From Physocladia obscura (lineage: Eukaryota > Chytridiomycota > Chytridiomycetes > Chytridiales > Chytriomycetaceae), in assembly GCA_027596945.1 (NCBI GenBank), contig JADGJH010000302.1, positions 1 to 21,688 on the forward strand: DNA of 21,688 bases, given 5' to 3'. The position numbers and the translations under genes are program-made. Of this stretch, positions 9,385 through 18,118 are shown piece after piece. The notes under the pieces are model-generated. The model was not told the origin of the DNA and made no database searches. It saw only the letters and a program-made list of their open reading frames with translations. The number at the start of each line of letters is the position of its first letter. The stretch's first letter is position 1.

Positions 9385-9418
9385 CCCGAAGAGAAAATCT
9401 TTGAAATTCAAATTTTTA

Positions 9419-9598
9419 TTAGAGAAGCTCCACAGAGAAAACGGTGTGCGCGTGTGATTGGGGGGCTTCCATTGTCGACTGTTTGCCAAAGAGATTCAAT
9501 TCCAGCACTTTGTGGAGCAGTATTCCAACAGACTCATCTGATAATTTGTCCAGATGAATGGGGTCTGACGGGTTGAACTCAACACCATCAATACAGGC
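9419..9598 (-). pseudogene. Coding relic of unknown family
   Basis: The minus strand is open for 59 residues ending at TAA 9421-9419, with good protein character: ACIDGVEFNPSDPIHLDKLS followed by DESVGILLHKVLELNLFG. The frame begins after a TGA (near 9608), without ATG. Coding-like residues in other frames continue upstream to about 9740 (SLFNQFDKLQQDSSDKLYH). This looks like the end of a decayed gene. The sharply higher GC around 9440-9470 is local. No family is recognised. Confidence 0.35.
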
Positions 9599-9599
9599 A

Positions 9600-10021
9600 G
9601 CCAGTCATTTGAGAATCATGCACGTGCATTTGGTTTGAACTTTTGAGGAGTGTTGTGATAAAGTTTATCACTGCTGTCTTGCTGTAATTTGTCAAATTGA
9701 TTGAAAAGTGATAATCCATCACAGAAGCAATAATTAAACTCTTGGGAATCAACACTTTTTTTTTCCACTTCTGATCACATCAATCAAAGAATACAATACC
9801 ATCTTTTGCTTCTCTACCCTGTACAAAAACAACTTACAAACCACTACAATCACTATTAAGTTCCACCCCAAAAAAAATGATATTAGAAACTTCAGATACA
9901 ATGTCTCTCTCTATGTGAACAGTCTACAACATCTTTCAAACAATTGAAACTACTTTACTAGAAACAAAGGTACAGCATACCTATTATACCATAAGACAGT
10001 AACAAAGTATAAATATGATAA
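9600..10021. other. AT-rich stretch without a clear gene
   Basis: No intact ORF. Fragmentary coding-like readings occur on both strands (minus around 9620-9740, plus around 9820-10020), interrupted by many stops. This is consistent with decay of the surrounding element. Confidence 0.4.
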
Positions 10022-10039
10022 ATGGGAAGAAACTCTTAC

Positions 10040-10483
10040 ATTAAAATTAATTCACAACTCTCTTTGCTATCCCAAAATGCATTTCTTGTGATCAAACCCA
10101 TCCTTCTTCTTTGTTTAGAAAACAAGTTGTGCTTTCCTTTCAATCTCAAAGGACTCACATTAAATCTCAAAATATTCTCTCCCTTCCATCAGCTTCATTA
10201 TTTCATCAAATTGAGTTGGCGTCTTCTTGACATCAGTATCCTTTTATTGCAATGGCAGCCTTCATTCATCAAGAATGGACTCACTCTTCAACTGAATAAT
10301 AGTCTGTTCAAGTTTGTTGATTCTCTCCTTCAAAGATTGATTCCCATTACATTGATTTTCAAAAATAAGGAGCCAGACAAAATAAATGTCACTTTTTTGA
10401 TTTTTAACTTTGACAAATACTGGAGAGAAATACTGTAGAGATACTGGTGGAGATATGGGTGGAGGCACAATCTCGTACATCAC
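10040..10483 (-). pseudogene. Decayed coiled-coil ORF related to the one at 8271-8893
   Basis: The frame starting near 10483 reads SPPVSLQYFSPVFVKVKNQK, then DIYFVWLLIFENQ, then a coiled coil NQSLKERINKLEQTIIQLKS. Near 10245 the reading moves to another frame: KDTDVKKTPTQFDEIMKLME, then GREYFEI. It continues across two in-frame TAA stops with CESFEIERKAQLVF and TKKKDGFDHKKCILG. The signature N-Q-S-[ML]-K-E-x-I-x2-L-E-x-T, followed some 30 residues later by L-M-x3-E-Y-[YF]-E, is shared with the ORF at 8271-8893. The two are probably paralogues, both broken. The function is unknown. Confidence 0.45.
10352..10440. repeat. Left arm of a 90-bp imperfect inverted repeat
   Basis: The reverse complement of this segment matches 10755-10846 closely; the core CCAGTATTTGTCAAAGTTAA plus the following AAATCAAAAAA is identical. 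The arm encodes part of the coiled-coil relic (YFSPVFVKVKNQK). Confidence 0.8.
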
Positions 10484-10754
10484 ATATCATGGGCATCAAA
10501 CAATATCTGGAATACCATTCTTTAGTGTATTGTTTGAGCCTGCATGAAGGGACAATACTCATGAACCATGGCAAAGCAGCAAAGCAACTATTTATTGATT
10601 GCTCTCTGAACTTTTGAACCTTTTGTTCAACACTTGTACTGCTCAAATATTCATTCATTCATTTATTGTGGTTCTATCATGAATAAAATGTTGTCATATT
10701 ATATGCCTTTCAAAGTGTTGTGAACTCATTAGCAATTAACCAGTATGCACCAGT

Positions 10755-10846
10755 ATCTCCACCAGTATTTCTCACCAGTATTTGTCAAAGTTAAAAATCA
10801 AAAAAATACCATTTATTTTGTTTGGCTCATTGTTTTTGAAAATAGC
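10755..10846. repeat. Right arm of the 90-bp imperfect inverted repeat
   Basis: Plus-strand copy of the segment at 10352-10440, separated by about 315 bp. It also reads FSPVFVKVKNQK and IYFVWLIVFEN, so a protein-coding piece was duplicated in inverted orientation. Upstream of it are short CACCAGTAT reiterations. Confidence 0.8.
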
Positions 10847-10875
10847 TGTAAATTGACTTGGATTTTAACCAAAAT

Positions 10876-11031
10876 ATGAAATATAAAAATGCACACTTTA
10901 ACCAGTTACCAATGGCAAAAGGAATAATAACAAATAAAATCATGGAAAAACTTAGAGCTGCAAACATAGACAAATCTCTACATAACCTGCCTAGGCACAA
11001 TAAGACATACATGGATCTCCAAAATACATGA
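10876..11031 (+). CDS. Small ORF of 51 residues, unknown
   Basis: ATG to TGA, beginning MKYKNAHFNQLPMAKGIITN and continuing with a charged helical part (KIMEKLRAANIDKSLHNLPR). Composition is protein-like and the frame stays partly coding-like after the TGA (METMKSSDTKVQNKYIF). It follows the inverted-repeat arm and may be the 3' end of another decayed copy rather than a gene. The minus-strand hydrophobic ORF over the same bases looks less likely. Confidence 0.25.
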   Translation: MKYKNAHFNQLPMAKGIITNKIMEKLRAANIDKSLHNLPRHNKTYMDLQNT

Positions 11032-11396
11032 GGAATGGAAACAATGAAATCAAGTGATACAAAAGTACAAAACAAATACATATTTAATAAAAAATTTCAA
11101 ATCACCAGAAAACCAAAAATATTCATAAACTTAAATACCAAACATGTTCGCTTTCTGCCACCCCCACCCCAACTGACTTTGAGCGAATAAAACTGAAGCG
11201 CTCACCTCTAATCAACTTGGGATCTCCCTACGGAGAACCCACTTTTGACCCACACAGCAGTGTAGAGTAAGACCCGGCAAAGACTGGAAATCAATTGGGA
11301 TGGAAACGGGCATTCAGAAATGTAGATTGCCTTTACCAAGTTGCAATGAAGACATTTATGGAAGAAAAAAGGAAAAAAAACGTTTGGAATCAAACT

Positions 11397-11402
11397 TTTA
11401 TT
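11397..11402 (-). terminator. Polyadenylation signal of the DUF3712 gene
   Basis: AATAAA on the minus strand, 39 bp past the TAA at 11444-11442. Confidence 0.5.
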
Positions 11403-11441
11403 AGGAAAAAACGGAAAACGATGGAAAAAACCAGTCTAACT

Positions 11442-14400
11442 TTACCCAGAAACAAACGTCACAGAAACATTGATATCGGTCGCCGAATACAGCAACGAAG
11501 CTGGGGCAGTTCCAACAGTCAATCCCAACAATTGCTGTGCGTTAACAAAGAATTTGCCGCTGTTTGCAAGAGAAATAACAGTTACCACGTTTTCAATAGT
11601 TGCAGTAATCTGAGCTTCAGTCTGAATCATTGGGATAATTGGTGTTGTCGCACTTCCTCCCTGCGGCACTAGCACGCCCGTTGGAAACTGGGAGTCAAGA
11701 GATCCAATCAAGTAGTTGTTCAAAGCCGGTACTGTAATATTTCCAACGATACTGTAGATTGTGTAATCTGCGTTGAAGGGGTTTAGGAGCGTGATTGACA
11801 GCTTGCACAATTGCCCAGAAGCAAGAACGGTTCCGTTGACATACAACTTGCTAGATGGGACAAGTACTGGAGCTGGACTTGGCCCAGAAATTGTGGCTGG
11901 AATTGTCAATGCAGAAAATGCTGGAACCAAAGACGTGTAACTGATCGAACTGCTGGTTCCCACAATATTCAGGTTGACAGATTCGCCGGCAATGAAACCC
12001 GCCATTATTCCAGATACGACTTCTACAGAAAGCGCGCTTGTAGTGTCGGCAGACAATACAGCCGATGCAGTTATTACATTCGATCCCGGAACAACATTAA
12101 GCGGTGACGGAAGAGTGGCGGTTCCTACTTTGAGCGACCCTGCTGCCGTAACATACTCCAAATCAAAGGTTGCTTCTTCTCCAGTATTCAAAGCAACAGT
12201 TGAGGGATTATACAGGATAATATCAACCGCTAGTTGCACTCCGTTTGAGTCTCCACCGACAATTCTGGTATCCGTGACCGTGAGGTTCTTAAACCCATCA
12301 AAGCCCGGAATAATCAACGTGTCCGATAACGGAAGCGGAATTTGAACGGTGCCGGCGTCGGTCGAGGCAGTTGAAGTGGCTGTGCCTTGTATCGTAACGG
12401 AAGCCTCTTTTGAGGTCGCAAGCGCGTAAAAAAATGTCGAGAAATCGGTTTCGTGGCCAGAAATTGCATTGAATGCGGCGTTTGAAATCGAGGTTTTGAT
12501 TGAGTGTGCGGATTGATCCGAAGTAGCTGATGCTGTGCCGCTTTCTAAAGTTGCGAATGCAACACCAGTTTGTGGATTGACGAATTCGAGAGACTGTTGG
12601 ACGTCGAGAACGGTGATTGGGAAGTCGTAAGGTAGATTGAACGTAGCATCAACTTCTGGAGCAGAAAGAAGAACACTCATTCCGGTTTGGTCCGCAGTAA
12701 TCATTGAAACAGACATTCCAGGAATCTTAAAAAAAAAGCATCACTGTCAGTCCAACAAAAGCCAATGGTTAAATCATACCGTAAATCCAGAAATAATCGA
12801 CTGATTGAGTGTTGGCGAAGGAACATCAACATTCAAAACAAGCTGAGACAGCCCATAATTGAGCCAAGAAGCATTCAGCGAGCTCGATGAACCAACGATG
12901 GTTGTGTTCAACCCATTACCTCCTAAAAAGTTTGCAATAATAACGGAAAGAACTTGCACGCTGGCAACCTTTAAACCACCAGTCATTGACACCGAGTTGC
13001 TTCCTGGAACAAGCGTGAGATCAGTAGCACCCAAGAACCCAATTGGAGTTCCATTGTTGGCAAGGCTGAACGAAACATCACCCATACTAATTGAAATTTC
13101 ACTGGGGTTTTCAATTGCTGAAGTGGTAACAATGTGAATGCCTGTGGTAGGATCCGATGATGGCAAATCGAAGGCAGTAATTCCAACTTTGGTGAGTCCT
13201 GCGAAAGCAGCCATTTTAATTTGCTTGTTGAGGACCAGTCCGCTGAAAGAAAAGCCGTAAGATTCCGCAACGACACCACCTTTAAGCGTCCAAATGAAAT
13301 CATCACCGTTAATCAAAGCAGCCGAAAAATTGCCCATGCCGACAATGTTGCTGATATTGAATGGACTGTTGATTGTAATCGCACCAGATTTTGGGTAGCT
13401 AACTCCCGAAACAACCAGAGGAGACAGATTCATGGTTCCAAGCAGAACATCGGCACTGCTTGTGGTCCAATAAACCGAAACAGGGTCTGGAAACGTCAAT
13501 GTGGCATCCAAAAACCCAGCATTGCTAGCGATTCCAGAGCCAGTAATAACGAAAGTGTCTTCAGTGATACTTCCAATTTGAGAAGAGTTCAGTGTCAAAT
13601 CAGCGTTAGTGATAGAGGTTTGCGCAATATCCGTCAAATTCATTGACACACTCAAGTTTAACGACTTAAACGCCGTGTTGAGCCACGAAACTTCGCCGCC
13701 CGACTTTGAAATCACATGATCACCTGTAACAGTCACAGGAACAATATTTCCGGGCGCAACGATTGCCGCAAATTTTTGAAGAAACGTAAGACCGGAGGAA
13801 TTTCCGGGGGCGAGAATGTCTCCAGTAAGCGTGAGAAGATTAGTTCCGGGAGTGATGATGACGTTTGACGCTGACATGTTCCCGTGGCCATTTCCCAAGA
13901 CAAAGTCGAAGAAGCAGTCTCCCATATCGATTGTGATTTCTGAGGGATTAAAGATGCCGGTTGTGACATTTACGGCGACTTCGTCCCCGGGAGCAGGACC
14001 AGCGTCGAAACCTTTCACTTGAGCCTAAATTTTTGATGCATCAGGTGACGAAAGAAATTTTTGCATTCGGTTTCAAACGCAACAAACATTAGTGAGACCA
14101 CCGAATCCAGCCATTGTGATTGTTTTATCCAAAGAAAGTCCATTCATTGTTATTCCAAGCGCATGCACAGTGGCGCTGCCAGTCAAGCGCCACACCCAAA
14201 CAGTACCTTGAATCATATAAGTGGCAAACTTCCCAAATGCAGCAGCGTCGGTCACAAGAAAGAGCGTGTCCAACGATACATTTCCGAAGCCTCCATTTGC
14301 ACTGATAGGCGAAAGAGTAATCGTTCCCAACGGAAGATCCGAGCCGTTGGGTTGGATCCAGGAAACCGTAACGGGATCGGGGAAAGAAATATCGGCATTC

Positions 14401-14752
14401 ACCGAGCCGGCGTTAGTCACATTTCCAGCAGAAACAATTGTAAATGACGTTGCAGTTGCGTTTGTGATTGATGACGAACTTAGATTGAGATTACTGGAGT
14501 TGAGCGACGATTGGGCAATCTTGGGTGCAATCACGTATACCACGATCAGCGCAAGAACAATAACGAGAACAACAACGACTCCAACAACAATTAGTATCAG
14601 CCGAGTTGTCCATACGATTCCGCAAAGCCGTTTCCCTTCAGGTTTTTTGGCCACTTTTTTTCTCTTGTCAGTCTCTTAACAAACGTGTGAAAAAACTTAC
14701 GGGGCTGAAGGCTAGCTTCCTCAGCATAACTACTGATGACTTCGTCGCTCAT
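11442..14752 (-). CDS. Large membrane-anchored DUF3712/LEA2-like repeat protein
   Basis: Four exons, 14752-14701, 14635-14088, 14024-12780 and 12725-11442, encode about 1042 residues. The introns are 54-65 bp and all GT-AG (first donor GTAAGT). The first exon supplies the only ATG (MSDEVISSYAEEASLQP). The second opens with basic RKR and a single long transmembrane helix at about 30-53 (LILIVVGVVVVLVIVLALIV), giving a type II topology with nearly everything outside the cytosol. The rest is Ser/Thr/Asn-rich beta-sandwich repeats with phrases such as SFPDPVTVSW, NPSEITIDMGD and PGSN(V/S)I, as in fungal DUF3712 proteins (LEA2-like). Such proteins are thought to act at the cell surface or vacuole; the function is not established. 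Four tandem-like modules are visible, with A-B-A-B order in residues 50-600. Many Asn-x-Ser/Thr sites suggest N-glycosylation. No breaks are seen. Confidence 0.85.
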
Positions 14753-15356
14753 CAATCAATTCTGGGAATGGAATATTTTTTTACAACAAAATTGGAAAAG
14801 TTTTGTAGCAAATCTCTTGCATCATCCAAGCCCATCAATTTCGATTCAAATTTTTGTGTATTTGTGCAAGAAAATTGCCTTAAACTGCAAAGAAAAGTGA
14901 AGTGTCGATTTTGCAGGGTATGGAATCTCATATTGATGCTGACTTGCAAGGTCAAATCTACTATTTAATCACTAGGCTTTGGAAAAATTCTAGAAAAAAA
15001 TTCTTGTAAAATCGCACATGGTCTGAGCATGGGTTGCAGCTATTTCCTCATTTTTGAATACCAAAACGATGCCACGCTGGTAATAATGCTATTCGGTTCA
15101 TTTCAGATATAGTGCATGAAATTAAATCACACATACCATTTGTAATGATGAATCAAGCCACAAATTGCCCCCGCCAAAATGCAAACTGTTTAATAAATAA
15201 CTCCTTTTTCCTTTGTTTTCCGATCTATTGGATCTTCAATTTTTTTACTCTTTTTTGAAATCTATTTTGAAATCTTTTATTTTTCGCTAAATTAATTATC
15301 TTTTTAATTCGTGGCGGGAAGCAATTTTGTGGAAAACTTCAAACATCGACACCAAT
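14753..15356. other. Divergent promoter region between DUF3712 and F-box-like genes
   Basis: AT-rich, 604 bp, serving two divergent genes; long T-runs occur just upstream of the plus-strand ATG. A weak spliced coding candidate (minus, 15040-15247) is listed separately. Confidence 0.5.
15040..15247 (-). CDS. Possible small membrane-protein gene (weak, start not found)
   Basis: The minus strand reads DPIDRKTKEKGVIY, a TAA, then TVCILAGAICGLIHHYK up to a good GTATGT donor (intron 15136-15089, acceptor ATAG). It resumes as IITSVASFWYSKMRK with TAG at 15042-15040. A hydrophobic segment flanked by charged residues and a canonical intron argue for a real small gene. The in-frame TAA and the absence of an ATG argue against one. 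Another frame of the last exon (YYQRGIVLVFKNEEIAATHA) is also open. Confidence 0.22.
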
Positions 15357-17590
15357 ATGTCTTTGCTTACTTTCAGGTTTCCGCGTTCTGACAAGAAACG
15401 CGAGTCGTCATTTTTCTCGAAATTCGATATGGAGACTGGAGCCACTCCCACACGAGAATTTCAAAACCCTGACTATCAAACATTAAACCGAAAGCCGATT
15501 TTGAAAATGGGCAAACCTCGTCCAAAACTGCGGCCGTCTTCATCAAATATATCTTCGACGCTGAGGGTAATTCGGACAACAACTCACGTGACATCGATCA
15601 CGCAACTTTCATCGCAAATCTTGCTTCAAATCCTTTCATATGCATCAATTTCTCTCCACGCTGTATCACAATTCCCGCTCATTTGCAAAAAATTTGAACG
15701 CGCGTTCGCGTTTAACGCTGAACTCGCAGACGTGATGATTTGGAAGCAGCTTGCTCTTCGATTCGCGGATCTGGCGGTCGATATGCCGACAGTATTACTT
15801 ACTGATGAGTCATGGAAAGATGTTGTTCGATTGTGGGCGGCCTGGGAGTTTTTAAATTTGGAATTGAAAATGCTCCCAGTTGACAATGACAGATTGCCGA
15901 ACTCCACGATCAATAAAATTGACTCCGATGAGTCTAAAACCAGTACACTTGTGAATAATTCATACGCAATTGATAATTGTAGTAATGGCCACATTCAGTT
16001 TGTGGATATAGTTGCGTGTCTTCTTGATTGTTCGAAAATAACCGCGGTTCTCAGTCAAAATTGCAAATTTGTTGGACGCACCATCTATTGTCTTTCGAAC
16101 ACTACATTTGGAAGTTTCGGCAATCAAAAATCACAATTGATTGCTCTTGAGTTTGATCGAATGCCCGTTTTCAAGCATATGATTGCAGAGTTTGGGGAAA
16201 CAGAAGTTTCATTTATTCCCGGACGTAACTTAAAATCTGAATTATTTCTGCAATGTAAATATCCCATTGATGAGTCTAAATTTTTTTTCATGCTCAATCC
16301 AATCGCCAAAGAGTTGACTTCTCTCCTCAATCCTACCGACTTGGAAAGTCAATCCGAGCTACAAACAACCGAAGCATATCTTTATAATAATTTATTGGCA
16401 GTAGTTCGAAACTGCCATCCAAAAGAATACGGAAGACCTATTATCGATAGTCAAAATACTATTAATGAAAGCTACGACGCAGCAAAAGAAATTCACGGCA
16501 AATTTTCAATATTCAATCTGCGTCCTCTTCAAAATGGAATTTCAGCTTCCACGAGACTTAACTCGAACTATTTAACCGAAAATTCAGTTTGTGAAAACTT
16601 GTGTTTGAATGGCAAGCCAAATATTCTTCTTTTTTCCTTTTCTCATCCAATACGTATAAAAATCAAACAGACCACCTGATAGCATTCATGGAAAAAACAT
16701 CAACCATGCCTTCGCAGCTCTTAACAATCCGTGAAAAACTGATGAATGCACTCAAATGTACCAGTACAACTCAAATTCGAATAAAAAAACAACCAGGAAA
16801 CCAACAACAATACGTTATTTCGGGTGCAAATATTTCAGCTCCTATTGCAGACAGTCCTGAATCCTCATTACAATCACGTCCATTTTCAATCAGTGATTAT
16901 GTTGACTCCGCTGATCCTCCAGTTGACCAATCAGTCGTGATTGATGTCGAATCTCGAGGATTAAATATCCAAGGAATCTCAATAACGCGATGGCATATGA
17001 TTGTGATATCAACGCGTATCGAGAAAACTCCAGCTATTACAACTTTAAATCGCTTTCAAACGTTACAAGCAACCAGTAATGAGTCATTATCAAGCACGCA
17101 ATTACTGTCACCGTTTGCAGCGCGTGTGATTGTCAGCATATATTCCCTTCGTACAATCGCCTTGGTGAATGAATTTTCATTGGATGATCTTTGTTATGGT
17201 CAACAGCGCAGCTTTGTGTTTGGCGACAAAGTCAAAGTGCGGCATCTTGTTAGTGACGATGAAAAACGATTGTGGGTGTGGCTTGATGGCATTGGAATTA
17301 ATGGACCTGAAACACAGAATCCATTACATTACTGCGGTGGTGATAATGAGGCTCGAAGCCGTGCTGAAATGATTTGCTTGGATGTGTTTGGAAGCGGCGA
17401 GCTGAAAGTTTTTGGAAAGATTATGCGCAAAAGACAAGAGGAAGAAAGGAGAGATTTGAAAAATGTTGGGGTGATTCAACCCTGGCTTACTTGGCGACGT
17501 GGGCTTAACACTGATTGGAAAAATGGCACGTGGGTATTTTTCAATGAAGAAGGAAAAAATAATGAGCAATGTGTTTGGCTCTATTATTAA
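15357..17590 (+). CDS. F-box-like protein of about 717 residues, unknown C-terminal region
   Basis: Two exons. The first runs from ATG 15357 to about 16590, the second from 16671 to TAA 17590. The intron (donor GTGAAA at 16591, or GTTTGA at 16603; acceptor AAACAG) preserves the frame; without it the gene would seem to be two overlapping ORFs. Residues 80-125 resemble an F-box: SITQLSSQILLQILSYASIS, then FPLICKKFERAF, IWKQLALRF and ESWKDVVRLW. If correct, the protein is a substrate adaptor of an SCF ubiquitin ligase. Residues 1-75 are basic and Ser-rich. The large C-terminal part contains conserved-looking blocks (HLVSDDEKRLWVWLDGIGIN; TWRRGLNTDWKNGTWVFFNE) but no domain I recognise. An in-frame TTG upstream (15327) was rejected as start. 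It diverges from the DUF3712 gene and converges on the hydrolase gene. Confidence 0.68.
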
Positions 17591-17605
17591 ACTTCAAAAT
17601 CTCTA

Positions 17606-17607
<2 letters not shown>

Positions 17608-17655
<48 letters not shown>
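17608..17655. repeat. (TTA)16 microsatellite
   Basis: Sixteen perfect TTA units 17 bp after the stop of the F-box-like gene, thus probably in its 3' UTR. Likely length-polymorphic. Confidence 0.97.
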
Positions 17656-17657
<2 letters not shown>

Positions 17658-17919
17658 GGGTTGCATAAAAGTTTATGAACAATTATTTGTTGGTTGGATT
17701 TGAAACAAAGAAATTTGATGTTATTTAACAAAATTAAGGTAATCAGGCATCATCCACAAAAGTTCATCACTACTAAAAAAAATTAAATTTTTTATCATAA
17801 ATACAATCATGATATATTTGACCTCAATTTTGTGACTTATCACCTCATGTTTGACTTCTCAGAGGGTGATCATTTTTAGTTTATGCACTCGCACATGAAC
17901 AGTTAGCATTTTAAGAAGA
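17656..17919. other. AT-rich intergenic stretch
   Basis: No gene is seen. The first bases after the microsatellite (GGGTTGCATAAAAGTTTATG) recall a mariner-type terminal repeat, but no partner repeat or transposase was found. Confidence 0.4.
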
Positions 17920-18063
17920 TTATATAAAAATAATTGGACTATTTTGCGGAAACCTTAATATGAAATACTTTGGCACAAAACCAGTTTGGGTTTTAGCCCT
18001 GCCATTTTCGACCACTCCAAATCCAGCTATGTAGAGCCATATTCCTGGTTCTATGCCTACTGC
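17920..18063 (-). pseudogene. Orphan exon resembling the C-terminal half of an SH3 domain
   Basis: On the minus strand a pyrimidine-rich tract ending CTGCAG leads into 47 open residues to TAA 17922-17920. They include GIWLYIAGFGVVENGRAKTQ followed by TGFVPKYFI. The W...G-R...G-F-V-P-x-Y-F pattern is that of the last strands of an SH3 domain. No upstream exon is visible: the next 800 bp on this strand is the complete hydrolase gene. It is probably a relic, or an exon of a gene that spans the hydrolase. SH3 identity is tentative. Confidence 0.35.
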
Positions 18064-18094
18064 AGATCGAGAAAGAAAAGGAAAGAATCAGGAG

Positions 18095-18100
18095 TTTATT
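18095..18100 (-). terminator. Polyadenylation signal of the dienelactone hydrolase gene
   Basis: AATAAA on the minus strand, 18 bp past the TGA at 18121-18119. Confidence 0.5.
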
Positions 18101-18118
18101 TTCAAAAAGAAACAGTAA

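Noticed and set aside
9376..9576. Plus-strand ORF beginning at a TTG
   Set aside because: No ATG, and the minus strand over the same bases reads much more like protein.
10404..10658. Minus-strand 84-residue ORF (MNEYLSSTSVEQKVQKFREQ) as a gene
   Set aside because: Both strands look equally plausible here, the end runs into the coiled-coil relic in another frame, and no family is recognisable.
12983..14447. Antisense and out-of-frame ORFs over the DUF3712 gene
   Set aside because: Shadows of a Ser/Thr/Gly-rich coding sequence; the exons listed carry the family repeats and good splice sites.
14073..14654. Start of the DUF3712 protein at 14654
   Set aside because: The codon there is GTG. A GTAAGT donor at 14700 and an acceptor at 14636 connect the true ATG exon at 14752 in frame.
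16601..17590. Separate plus-strand gene starting inside the end of the F-box-like ORF
   Set aside because: A GT-AG intron at 16591-16670 joins the two frames, and the extra N-terminal residues of the second ORF are intron sequence.
17656..17690. Mariner-like terminal repeat after the microsatellite
   Set aside because: The match is short and from memory of the family pattern; no inverted partner, TA duplication or transposase was found within the next kilobase.
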